A stretch of DNA of 8,113 bases from an uncultured Pseudomonadota bacterium (GCA_937907595.1 CALCXL010000916.1:1-8113), one strand, 5' to 3'; positions 1 to 5,684 are shown, numbered from the stretch's first letter. Translations and numbers: made by a program. Notes: generated from the letters alone by a model not told the origin.

Positions 1-226
1 CCTTGAAGCGCTGGCTGGCCTCCCGCTCGTTGGCGTGGAAGAGCCGCAGGTCACGCGCGTCGAAGTACAGCGATCGGGTCAGGTAGGTGCCGTCGGGGCC
101 CGCGTTGGCGTCGCGATCGCAGACGCCCTCCAGCCGCTGCCGCAGCTCCGGCAGGCGCTCGGGGGGCAGCAGGTACTTGAACTCCCGCCGCCGGGGGATG
201 GCCCCGGAGGGCCGAGCCTCACCCAT
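1..226 (-). CDS. VTC-domain (polyphosphate polymerase family) protein, N-terminal part only, cut by left window edge
   Basis: An open frame runs from an ATG at 226-224 to the left edge and gives 75 residues with no stop. After a short basic leader come R13-R-E-F-K-Y-L-L20 and then L49-TRSLYFDARDLRLF63, followed by a polar stretch that ends QRFK at the edge. This matches the start of VTC-superfamily domains, which have an (R/E)xKYLL strand, an SLYFD strand and then an R-x-K-x-R strand. Those basic strands form the tunnel that binds triphosphate and polyphosphate in the yeast Vtc4 catalytic core. The bacterial members are annotated as polyphosphate polymerase domain proteins, and their activity is mostly untested. 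The ATG lies inside the last codons of the LTD lipoprotein gene (8-base overlap, 219-226), so translation is probably coupled. The catalytic residues beyond position 75 are not visible, so activity cannot be judged. Family assignment rests on motif recognition only. Confidence 0.75.
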   Translation of the reverse strand, partial: MGEARPSGAIPRRREFKYLLPPERLPELRQRLEGVCDRDANAGPDGTYLTRSLYFDARDLRLFHANEREASQRFK

Positions 227-722
227 TGGGGTCACCGGGGGTGGGGGTCGGGTCCTCGTCCCAGCCGCCGTCCGCCTGCCGCGCCATGGACACGTCGGGC
301 ACCTGCTCCCCGAAGAGGATCGAGTCGACCTCCTCCGCCCCCTCACCGGCGTCGTAGCTGAGGAACAGCTCCTCCCCGGACGCGCTCAGCTTGAAGGACA
401 GGGTCTGGGGGTCCTCGTCCACCGAGCCGTCCAGGTAGAACAGCGCGAAGCCGCCCGCTTCGACCACCGTGCCCGCCGGGAGGGCCTCGCGATCGAGCCG
501 CAGGGCGTTGTCGCTGAGGAAGAACCCCTCCAGGTCCACCGGATCGTCGCCGGGGTTGTGCAGCTCCACCCAATCGGGGGTGCCCCCCGCGTCGTCGGTC
601 AGGGAGCCGGTGTTGCTGGCCATGAACTCGTTGAGCTGCAGCGTGGGGATGGCCGCCTCGCAGCCGGTCAGCGCCACGAGGGCGACCAGGGCGGGCAGGA
701 TGCGGTGGGGCTCGAGGGGCAT
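219..722 (-). CDS. Lamin-tail-domain (LTD) lipoprotein
   Basis: The product has 167 residues. The N-terminus (MPLEPHRILPALVALVALTGC) is a lipoprotein signal peptide with lipobox L-T-G-C21, so the mature protein should be lipid-anchored at the periplasmic or outer face. Residues 28-165 form a single LTD (lamin tail) Ig-like fold. They contain LNEFMASN (30-37), DWVELHNPGDDPVDL (50-64), GFFLSD (66-71), a GFALFY strand (91-96), LSASGEELFLSYD (112-124), the serine-arginine turn near 145-148, and the family-typical ending TPTPGDPN (159-166). LTD modules mediate binding and are common in bacterial surface proteins, often with CotH kinase or nuclease domains; here the module stands alone. The start is the ATG at 722, with GGAG at 733-730 seven bases upstream. 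A longer frame from a TTG at 806 is rejected because it would add a non-signal leader and begin upstream of the likely -10 box. The stop overlaps the start of the VTC gene, implying a two-gene or longer operon. Confidence 0.92.
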   Translation of the reverse strand: MPLEPHRILPALVALVALTGCEAAIPTLQLNEFMASNTGSLTDDAGGTPDWVELHNPGDDPVDLEGFFLSDNALRLDREALPAGTVVEAGGFALFYLDGSVDEDPQTLSFKLSASGEELFLSYDAGEGAEEVDSILFGEQVPDVSMARQADGGWDEDPTPTPGDPNG

Positions 723-945
723 CGGGTGTCTCCAGTCCGTCGGCGGCAGGACCGTGCGGTGCGGGCAGGTGGGCACGGGGGCGACCGGGCGGGATTGTAT
801 CGTCAACCGGGCCCCACGGTCACGTCGGCGCTGTAAGCGATTGTTTGCGCGCCGCCCCGCGGGATCGCCTGGCGCTGCCCCGATTTGCGGCGGACTTGGT
901 CCTTCGACGGATCCGGCCTGCTACACAGGCTGCGGGAGGACCCGC
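723..945. other. Divergent intergenic region between LTD lipoprotein and secreted beta-rich protein genes
   Basis: This 223-base gap separates two genes that point away from each other. The left half holds the candidate minus-strand promoter (794-823) and the Shine-Dalgarno of the LTD gene. The right half ends in GGGAGGA (934-940), a strong ribosome binding site for the plus-strand gene at 946. I could not find a convincing -35/-10 pair for the plus strand: TACACA at 922-927 is a poor -10 and has no well-spaced -35. No small gene, RNA gene or strong repeat is evident. Confidence 0.6.
794..823 (-). promoter_or_regulatory. Candidate sigma70-like promoter for the LTD-VTC operon
   Basis: Read on the minus strand, GTGACC (823-818, four of six matches to TTGACA) is followed after 18 bases by TACAAT (799-794, five of six matches to TATAAT). 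Transcription would start near 787, leaving a leader of about 65 bases before the ATG at 722. It is one of the few A/T-containing patches in this G/C-rich gap. A second TTGAC sits only two bases from the -10 and is badly spaced. Assignment is by eye; the primary sigma factor consensus is assumed. Confidence 0.42.
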
Positions 946-2190
946 ATGCGCCCCATGGTCCTGTTGCTCGCCCTGCTCCTCGCCGCCCCCGCGCAGGCCC
1001 AGGCCCCGCCGTCGCCGCCGCCCCTGGACCTGAGCCTGCCGGCGAAGACCTGCCCGCAGATCGAACGCTGCTGCGTGGCCGGCACCCAGCCCTGCTGGCA
1101 CCCCGGCCTGAGCCGCGCGCTCCTGGCCGCGGGGGCCGGCGCTGCCCTGGGGGGCGGCCTGCTGGGCTTTGAGTCCGGCGACAGCCTGGGCACCGGCGAC
1201 CCCTACGCTCAAATGGTTGGCACCGGGCTGATCGGCCTGGTCGGGGCGGGCGTGGGCACCCTGCTGGGTCTGCTCTCCCCCCGCGGTGAGACGGCGGTGG
1301 AGGACCGGCCCGGGCGCCCGACCTTCCGGTTGAAGCTCAGCCCCGGCGGGAGCTCCACCCTGGACGAGGCCGCGCCCTACGGCCTGGCCCTCTCCTTCGA
1401 CCCCACCATCACCGCGGGCGACGTCTTCCAGCTTCAGCCCTCGGTCGGCGCCTCCTTCGGCCTGGGGACCAGCGCCGACGTCGACCCCCGACCGCAGCTC
1501 CAGGCCTTTCGCCAGGGCCAGGACGCGCTGTTCCCGGTCACGCTGACCCGCAGCCGCCTCAAGGTGGCCGCCGGGGCCGAGATGGCCTGGAAGCTGCCCT
1601 ACCCGTTGCCGGGCGTCGCCCGTCCCGCCTCCGCTGGGCGCTTCGAGATCCGCTACCGCCCCACCGTGGAGGTGCGCCGGGTCACGCGGCACCCCGGCAC
1701 GGCCCAGGAGCAGGTCACCGAGCACGTCGCCCTGTACCCGGCCCTGCTCGGCTTCCGCTGGCACACGTCGCCGCGGCAGCGCTTCACCTTCTTCGCCGGC
1801 CCCCGCGTCGACTGGATCGGCTTCAGCGACCCGGGCAGCACCGAGCTCCGCCGGGGCCCGCCGGTCCTGGGCGGCTTCTACGCCGAGGCCTGGTACCAGG
1901 TCGACGTCCCCCTCACCCCCCTCGCGACGACCAAGACCAGCGTCAGCGGCCGCTTCAACCTGGGCTACGTGCACAGCAAGCTGGACGGCGAGGCCTTCGA
2001 CCTGGGCGCGATCATCGGCTTCTTCGGCCCCGTCAACGTCTCGTGGGACCTGCGCATCCGCCGCCGCGACGCGCCCGTCGCCCTGCAGATCGGGGCCGGC
2101 ATCTGGCTCACCGAGGGCGGCGGCCCCTACATCGAAGTCGCCCTGGTCACCCCCGACATCGCCCTGCCGACCCGCGGAGTCGCCCCATGA
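946..2190 (+). CDS. Secreted beta-rich protein, possibly outer membrane, unknown family
   Basis: The product has 414 residues from the ATG at 946, which has GGGAGGA five bases upstream; an in-frame ATG at 955 is a weaker alternative. The N-terminus is a Sec signal peptide with likely cleavage after an AQA motif (16-20), followed by a proline-rich linker. Cysteines 36, 42, 43 and 50 lie close together and could form disulfides. Two glycine/alanine-rich hydrophobic stretches, 59-74 and 91-110, resemble glycine-zipper hairpins. From about 125 on the chain alternates polar and hydrophobic residues in many strands (for example 161-174, 277-293, 307-322, 332-343, 353-370, 379-402), as in an outer-membrane beta-barrel or porin-like domain. 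I do not recognise a family, and the exact topology is inferred. The long upstream extension of the open frame to 469 lies antisense to the LTD gene and lacks gene-like composition, so it is excluded. The stop overlaps the next start by ATGA, so this gene is translationally coupled to the phosphoesterase lipoprotein. Confidence 0.85.
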   Translation: MRPMVLLLALLLAAPAQAQAPPSPPPLDLSLPAKTCPQIERCCVAGTQPCWHPGLSRALLAAGAGAALGGGLLGFESGDSLGTGDPYAQMVGTGLIGLVGAGVGTLLGLLSPRGETAVEDRPGRPTFRLKLSPGGSSTLDEAAPYGLALSFDPTITAGDVFQLQPSVGASFGLGTSADVDPRPQLQAFRQGQDALFPVTLTRSRLKVAAGAEMAWKLPYPLPGVARPASAGRFEIRYRPTVEVRRVTRHPGTAQEQVTEHVALYPALLGFRWHTSPRQRFTFFAGPRVDWIGFSDPGSTELRRGPPVLGGFYAEAWYQVDVPLTPLATTKTSVSGRFNLGYVHSKLDGEAFDLGAIIGFFGPVNVSWDLRIRRRDAPVALQIGAGIWLTEGGGPYIEVALVTPDIALPTRGVAP

Positions 2191-3437
2191 GGCCCCTGCC
2201 CCTGATCGCCCTCGCCCTGCTGCTCTCCCCGCTGCAGTCCTGCGCCAGCCACCCCGAGTGCGCCCTGGGCGAATACGAGTCCGCCGAGTGCCGCGTGGTG
2301 GCGGAGAACCACTACGCGCGCGTCCTCACGTCCCACGGCGTGGAGGTCCGCTTCCAGGCCGACGACGCCGTCGACGCCTCCTCCTGGGACGCCCTGGGCC
2401 TGGTCCAGGAGGTGGAGTCCGGCGTGGTGCGCCTGCGCCCGGCGGCCCTCATGGGCTTCCGCGTCTCCTTCGTCCCCCGGGACACCGAGCGGCGCAGCCT
2501 GCACGTCATCGTCGACAACATCGCCCCGGACATGCTGGTCAGCCTGGGCCCCGACGGGCAGCTCCAGCCCCAACCGAACCCAGGCGATGGGCTGCTGCGG
2601 CGGGAGTTCGACCTGGTGATGGTGGACGGCGCCACGATCTGGATGCGCGGCGCGCGGCCCTGCCCCCCGGCCTACCGGATCGCGGTGGCGGCGGACATCC
2701 AGACCAACCCCCTGCAGTTCGAGCGGATCCTGCAGGACCTGCACCAGCAGGTCGACGACGCCGAGGCCGCCGGGGAGCCCCTGCTGGGCCTGTTGCTGCT
2801 GGGCGACCTGGCCGAGGAGGCCGCGGACGACGAGTTCCTGCGCATCGACGAGCTGCTGGTGAGCAGCCCCGTGCCGGTCTCGGTGACGGCGGGCAACCAC
2901 GACAAGGCGGGCGACGAGTTCGCGCGGTTCAACCGCTACTTCGGGCCGGGGACCTTCGCCTTCGACGTCTGCCGCACCCACGTCGTGCTGATGGACACGG
3001 CCGACGGCGCCATCGCCCCGTCGATCGAGGCGCGGCTGCCCCAACTCTTCGACAAGGGCAGCATGGAGCACCTGATCTTCGGCACCCACTACGTCATCTA
3101 CCCCGACCGCACCGGGCAGGGCCTGCGGGACGAAGACCAGAGCTGGTACATCCTGGGGGAGCTGGTCCGGGCCGGGGTCGACCGGCTGATGACCGGCCAC
3201 GCGCACTACTGGAAGGAGTACCCGGCGATCACCATCGGCGACGGCACCATCCACGAGATCATCACCGGCACCGGCGGTGCGTCCCAGGGGGAGGGCCACC
3301 CGCGCTACGGCGTGACGCGCCTGAGCTTCAACGACGAGGGCGTCGACTCCTGTTTCCACGAGGTGCCCGTGCCGGGGACGGAGCAGCCGGGGCAGGGGCC
3401 GACCACCGACACCATCGACTTCTGCACGACGGACTGA
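2187..3437 (+). CDS. Calcineurin-like metallophosphoesterase lipoprotein
   Basis: The product has 416 residues. The start is the ATG of an ATGA overlap, with GGAG at 2176-2179 seven bases upstream. The signal peptide ends in lipobox L16-Q-S-C19, so the enzyme is probably lipid-anchored outside the cytoplasm. Residues 20-160 form an unassigned beta-rich N-terminal region. The catalytic domain (about 164-385) carries the two-metal phosphoesterase motifs in order: A-D170-I-Q172 (first motif, Gln in place of the usual His), G206-D207, G236-N-H-D239, a lone H301 in GTHYVIYP, and G337-H-A-H340. These residues bind a dinuclear Fe/Mn/Zn centre in the calcineurin-like family and hydrolyse phosphomonoesters or diesters. 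The substrate cannot be read from the sequence. D-x-Q first motifs are known in some family branches, so activity is still likely. The C-terminal tail has Cys389 and Cys413, which may form a disulfide. It is paired with the upstream secreted protein, perhaps on the same membrane. Confidence 0.94.
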   Translation: MRPLPLIALALLLSPLQSCASHPECALGEYESAECRVVAENHYARVLTSHGVEVRFQADDAVDASSWDALGLVQEVESGVVRLRPAALMGFRVSFVPRDTERRSLHVIVDNIAPDMLVSLGPDGQLQPQPNPGDGLLRREFDLVMVDGATIWMRGARPCPPAYRIAVAADIQTNPLQFERILQDLHQQVDDAEAAGEPLLGLLLLGDLAEEAADDEFLRIDELLVSSPVPVSVTAGNHDKAGDEFARFNRYFGPGTFAFDVCRTHVVLMDTADGAIAPSIEARLPQLFDKGSMEHLIFGTHYVIYPDRTGQGLRDEDQSWYILGELVRAGVDRLMTGHAHYWKEYPAITIGDGTIHEIITGTGGASQGEGHPRYGVTRLSFNDEGVDSCFHEVPVPGTEQPGQGPTTDTIDFCTTD

Positions 3438-3450
3438 GCCGGCTTTTGGT

Positions 3451-3465
3451 GGGGCGGCCTGCCCC
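3451..3465. terminator. Weak GC stem between convergent genes
   Basis: Only 30 bases separate the stops of the phosphoesterase and the convergent lipoprotein gene. They contain GGGGC-ggcct-GCCCC, a five-pair stem with a five-base loop. No T-run follows on the plus strand, and on the minus strand the stem is followed by an A-run rather than a U-run. It could act as a modest two-way pause or terminator, but the signal is weak. Confidence 0.25.
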
Positions 3466-3467
3466 GA

Positions 3468-4103
3468 TCAGTCGAAGCCGAGGCCGGCGTTCACCCAGCG
3501 GGAGTCCTGGGCCACGCGGCCATCGTGGTCCTCCACCGTCATCGACACGCGAATGTCCAGGTCCTCGATGTGCCCGTAGCGGCTCTGGAACTCGCCGCAG
3601 GTGGCGTCCCGCTCGGGGTCGTCGGGCCAGAAGGCGCAGGGGATGGGCGCGCGGATGCCCCAGTAGCCCTGCCGGCTGAATCGCTGGTCGGGGCGCACAG
3701 CCAGGACGTGCAGGCGCTGGGAGTAGAGGGTCACCATCCGACCGTCGACCTCCGCCTCGATGCGGGGCTCCAACCAGAGGATGGGGCAGAGGTTCTCCGC
3801 CTCCATCGACAGGAAGAGGTGGTAGCCGCCCGCGCCGCCGTTGGAGCCGAAGTGCAGGGGGAGCAACTCGCCCTCGTCCACCGTCTCGAAGTCGGCGCCG
3901 CCGGTGCCCACCTCCACCGTCGCCCCGCCGCAGTAGACGTCGTCGCAGGCCTCCGCCACCACCTCATCGGCGATGGGGCAGTCGGCGGCGATGGTCGCGC
4001 CTCCGGCCATGTCCAGCTCGCCCCGCTCGGGAAGGCAGCCTGAAGCTGCCCCCAGCAGGAGGGTCGCGAACGCGGCAGCGCACAAGTTGGTGGATCTCCT
4101 CAT
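3468..4103 (-). CDS. Cysteine-containing lipoprotein, unknown family
   Basis: The product has 211 residues. The start MRRSTNLCAAAFATLLLGAA is a positively charged, hydrophobic lipoprotein signal, with Cys23 in A-S-G-C as the likely lipidated residue; alanine at -3 is less typical than leucine. Mature cysteines at 42, 53, 58, 106, 156 and 169 make an even set of six that could form three disulfides in the periplasm or outside. The body contains beta-type stretches (61-72, 93-103, 114-134, 183-192) and a tryptophan- and aromatic-containing middle (WGIRAPIPCAFW, 148-159). I do not recognise the family. The ATG at 4103 is chosen because everything upstream in the long open frame is antisense to the FHA gene and low-complexity. 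No Shine-Dalgarno precedes it. A possible -10 sits only about ten bases upstream, which would give a nearly leaderless message. Confidence 0.85.
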   Translation of the reverse strand: MRRSTNLCAAAFATLLLGAASGCLPERGELDMAGGATIAADCPIADEVVAEACDDVYCGGATVEVGTGGADFETVDEGELLPLHFGSNGGAGGYHLFLSMEAENLCPILWLEPRIEAEVDGRMVTLYSQRLHVLAVRPDQRFSRQGYWGIRAPIPCAFWPDDPERDATCGEFQSRYGHIEDLDIRVSMTVEDHDGRVAQDSRWVNAGLGFD

Positions 4104-4127
4104 CCGCGAACAGCATATCGGTGGATC
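4089..4127. repeat. Pair of GGTGGATC direct repeats 31 bases apart
   Basis: GGTGGATC occurs at 4089-4096 and 4120-4127, with partly matching flanks (T-x-GGTGGATC-x-CC in both). The centre-to-centre distance of 31 bases is about three helical turns. The copies flank the start codon and candidate -10 of the lipoprotein gene. They could be operator half-sites, or chance in G/C-rich DNA. Confidence 0.25.
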
Positions 4128-4142
4128 CCCCCCCAGCACCAA
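4112..4142 (-). promoter_or_regulatory. Candidate promoter of the cysteine-containing lipoprotein gene, with a C8/G8 tract in its spacer
   Basis: On the minus strand, TTGGTG (4142-4137) and TATGCT (4117-4112) are separated by 19 bases. That is longer than the 17 preferred by the primary sigma factor. The spacer contains eight consecutive G residues (plus-strand C run 4127-4134). Transcription would begin about 4105, next to the ATG at 4103, which fits the missing Shine-Dalgarno. The match is by eye and weak. Confidence 0.27.
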
Positions 4143-4256
4143 GGACAAAACGACTTCGGCGAAGCAGATCGCCGCGGGCCTGCGTTCTTGCCCCTTGGCG
4201 ACGCCCTGCCCCGGCGGCATCCTGGGGCGACGGTGAGCGCCGCGGGGAGCCGGAAC

Positions 4257-5273
4257 ATGTTGGAGACGGTTGGCAGCTCGAACAACGGGCGCACGCAGGT
4301 CCTCCTGGCGGTGGAGGGGCCGGAGCGCGACGTGGAGGAGCACCGCGCCGCCTTCCTGCGCGCGTGGCCTCGGCTCCGTCCCGCCCTGCGCGCGTTCGGC
4401 AAGACCGGCTTCGTGCTGGCGGCCCAGCGCTTTGCCCTGGGGGGCGGGGAGCAGGAGGGTGCCTTCTGCCTGGAGCTCCCCCTGGAGCCCGATCGCAGCG
4501 CGCACCGCGTGGTCGGACGCCACACCCGCGCCGATCTGGTGCTGCGCGGCGACGACTCGGTCTCCCTTCGGCACCTGCTGGTGAGCGCCTGGCTGGAGGA
4601 GGGTCGACCCACGTTCCGGGTCCTGGACACCGGCACCGAGGGGCGCTTCGAGACGGAGGACGGCACCAACGTGGCCGCCATGCGCGCCGACGGCACCTGC
4701 TTCCTGCGCGTGGGCACCTGGAACCTGATGGCGATCTGGACGTCGCCGGACCTTGATTGGCCCGAGGATCCGCAAGCGGCCTGGGACCAGCTCCCCCCCC
4801 GGGAAGCCGTGGAAGCGCGGACGTCCTGGCTCCGGCCGCCCCTCAAGGCCCGCGCCTACCCGCGACTCAAGGTGGTGCGGGAGGACGTTGGCGGGCTCTC
4901 CTCCACCCAGATCCTGCGCCTGGACGAGCCCGAGCGCCTGGCCGAGCTCCCCCCGGAGAGCCGCGCGGCGGTGGGCGCCCTCTTCCTGCCCGATCGCCGC
5001 TCGGTGAGGTTGTCGGTGCAGGCGCTGACCCGCGGCGTGCTCATCGGCCGCTACGAGCGCTGCGGGGTGGACTCGGAGCTCCTCTGCGCCGACGAGTCCA
5101 TCTCCCGCATCCACCTCTGCCTGGTGCAGGACCCCACGGGGCTGTGGGCGGTGGACATGGCCAGCACCAACGGCAGCCGGCTGGAGGGCCGGACCTTCCG
5201 CGCCCTGCGGTTGGGCCGCGACGCCGACCTGTGCCTGTCCCGCGCCACCCGGCTCCGCTGGGAGATGGCCTGA
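4257..5273 (+). CDS. Tandem FHA-domain protein
   Basis: The product has 338 residues with no signal peptide or membrane span, so it is probably cytoplasmic. The start is the ATG at 4257 because GGGGAG (4244-4249) lies seven bases upstream; in-frame GTG 4233 and TTG 4188 are weaker. The C-terminal FHA domain (about 249-337) is clear: G264-R265, then S283-R-I-H286, then T304-N305-G306. These are the conserved loops that read phosphothreonine peptides. A second, N-terminal module (about 70-160) has G87-R88 and S103-L-R-H106, but DTGTEG (124-129) in place of the usual NG loop. It is either a diverged FHA domain or one with altered binding. A linker of about 85 residues (165-248) separates them and includes threonines that could be phosphorylated. 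Such proteins usually serve serine/threonine kinase signalling or secretion control; no kinase is in the window. Codons 179-182 contain a C8 run. Confidence 0.92.
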   Translation: MLETVGSSNNGRTQVLLAVEGPERDVEEHRAAFLRAWPRLRPALRAFGKTGFVLAAQRFALGGGEQEGAFCLELPLEPDRSAHRVVGRHTRADLVLRGDDSVSLRHLLVSAWLEEGRPTFRVLDTGTEGRFETEDGTNVAAMRADGTCFLRVGTWNLMAIWTSPDLDWPEDPQAAWDQLPPREAVEARTSWLRPPLKARAYPRLKVVREDVGGLSSTQILRLDEPERLAELPPESRAAVGALFLPDRRSVRLSVQALTRGVLIGRYERCGVDSELLCADESISRIHLCLVQDPTGLWAVDMASTNGSRLEGRTFRALRLGRDADLCLSRATRLRWEMA

Positions 5274-5375
5274 CCTCGGGGGGTCACTCAGCGAGGGAGC
5301 GACGGGGTCCTGGACCGTCGACGGCGAGCCGGCGGGGGGGCGCGGCGTCGATCACCCTGGAGGCCGAAGGCCCGC

Positions 5376-5435
5376 ATGTGGTGGGGCTGGGGCCTGCTGA
5401 TCCTGCTGTTGCTGCCACGCCGCCGCTTCAGCTGA
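5376..5435 (+). CDS. Possible 19-residue membrane peptide
   Basis: An ATG at 5376, five bases after GAAGG (5366-5370), opens a 19-codon frame: MWWGWGLLILLLLPRRRFS. It has an aromatic start, a short leucine-rich segment and three arginines, like a small single-span or tail-anchor peptide. It lies in the same frame as the FHA gene, and that frame has no stop between the FHA stop (5271-5273) and this ATG. It overlaps the 3' end of the minus-strand 74-residue gene by eight bases. There is no other support, and leucine-rich frames arise easily in this composition, so this is tentative. Confidence 0.22.
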   Translation: MWWGWGLLILLLLPRRRFS

Positions 5436-5652
5436 CGATCTTCAGCCCCGTCGACGGCCGCTTGAGCCAGGCGTCCCAACGGCCGTGGTCGCCCACGTCG
5501 ACGCCGTCGGCCTTCGCCAGGGCCTGCAAGTGGGCCTGCAGGTCGGAGAAGAAGCCGCAGTCCAGCAGGTCCATGTTGACCAGCAGCTGGGTGTGCAGGG
5601 TGCGGTAGACGAGCTTGAGGTCGTCCAGGTCGAAGGGCTGAAAGGGCGTCAT
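5428..5652 (-). CDS. Small uncharacterised 74-residue protein downstream of SDR
   Basis: The product has 74 residues, is acidic to neutral and has no signal peptide. The sequence looks like a compact helical protein: a helix near 8-31 (LDDLKLVYRTLHTQLLVNMD), a second near 33-50 (GFFSDLQAHLQALAKADG), then a VDVGDHGRWDAWL segment (51-63) and a short tail. Amphipathic spacing and balanced composition set it apart from the G/A/R-rich shadow frames around it, which is the main argument that it is real. I do not recognise a named family. The ATG at 5652 is 32 bases after the SDR stop and has no clear Shine-Dalgarno, so it probably relies on coupling with the SDR gene. A TTG at 5688, overlapping the SDR stop as TTGA, would add 12 residues and is an alternative start. 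A partner or accessory role for the SDR is inferred from position only. Confidence 0.68.
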   Translation of the reverse strand: MTPFQPFDLDDLKLVYRTLHTQLLVNMDLLDCGFFSDLQAHLQALAKADGVDVGDHGRWDAWLKRPSTGLKIVS

Positions 5653-5684
5653 GGCCGCGAATGTGGCCGCCGCCGCCCCCAGCG

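Noticed and set aside
469..945. Upstream extension of the secreted protein frame from 469
   Set aside because: Arg/Ser-rich and antisense to the LTD lipoprotein; the ATG at 946 has a strong Shine-Dalgarno and starts a proper signal peptide.
820..1974. 384-codon minus-strand open frame antisense to the secreted beta-rich protein
   Set aside because: Dominated by G, A, R, E, Q and V with no motif or ribosome binding site; the plus-strand product has a signal peptide and strand pattern. Typical shadow in high-GC DNA.
2127..3359. 410-codon minus-strand open frame antisense to the phosphoesterase
   Set aside because: Low-complexity G/V/Q/R composition; the opposite strand encodes a full set of metallophosphoesterase motifs.
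4104..5114. N-terminal extension of the cysteine-containing lipoprotein frame, to 548 codons
   Set aside because: Runs antisense through the FHA gene, is H/A/G/R-rich without a fold signal, and would bury the lipoprotein signal peptide in mid-protein.
5362..5373. GGCC-gaa-GGCC hairpin as a terminator for either strand
   Set aside because: Only four pairs, three-base loop and no T-run on either side.
5315..5457. CCGTCGACGG palindrome present at 5315-5324 and 5448-5457
   Set aside because: Only two copies of a ten-base GC palindrome, one inside a coding region; expected by chance at this base composition and not tied to any start or promoter.
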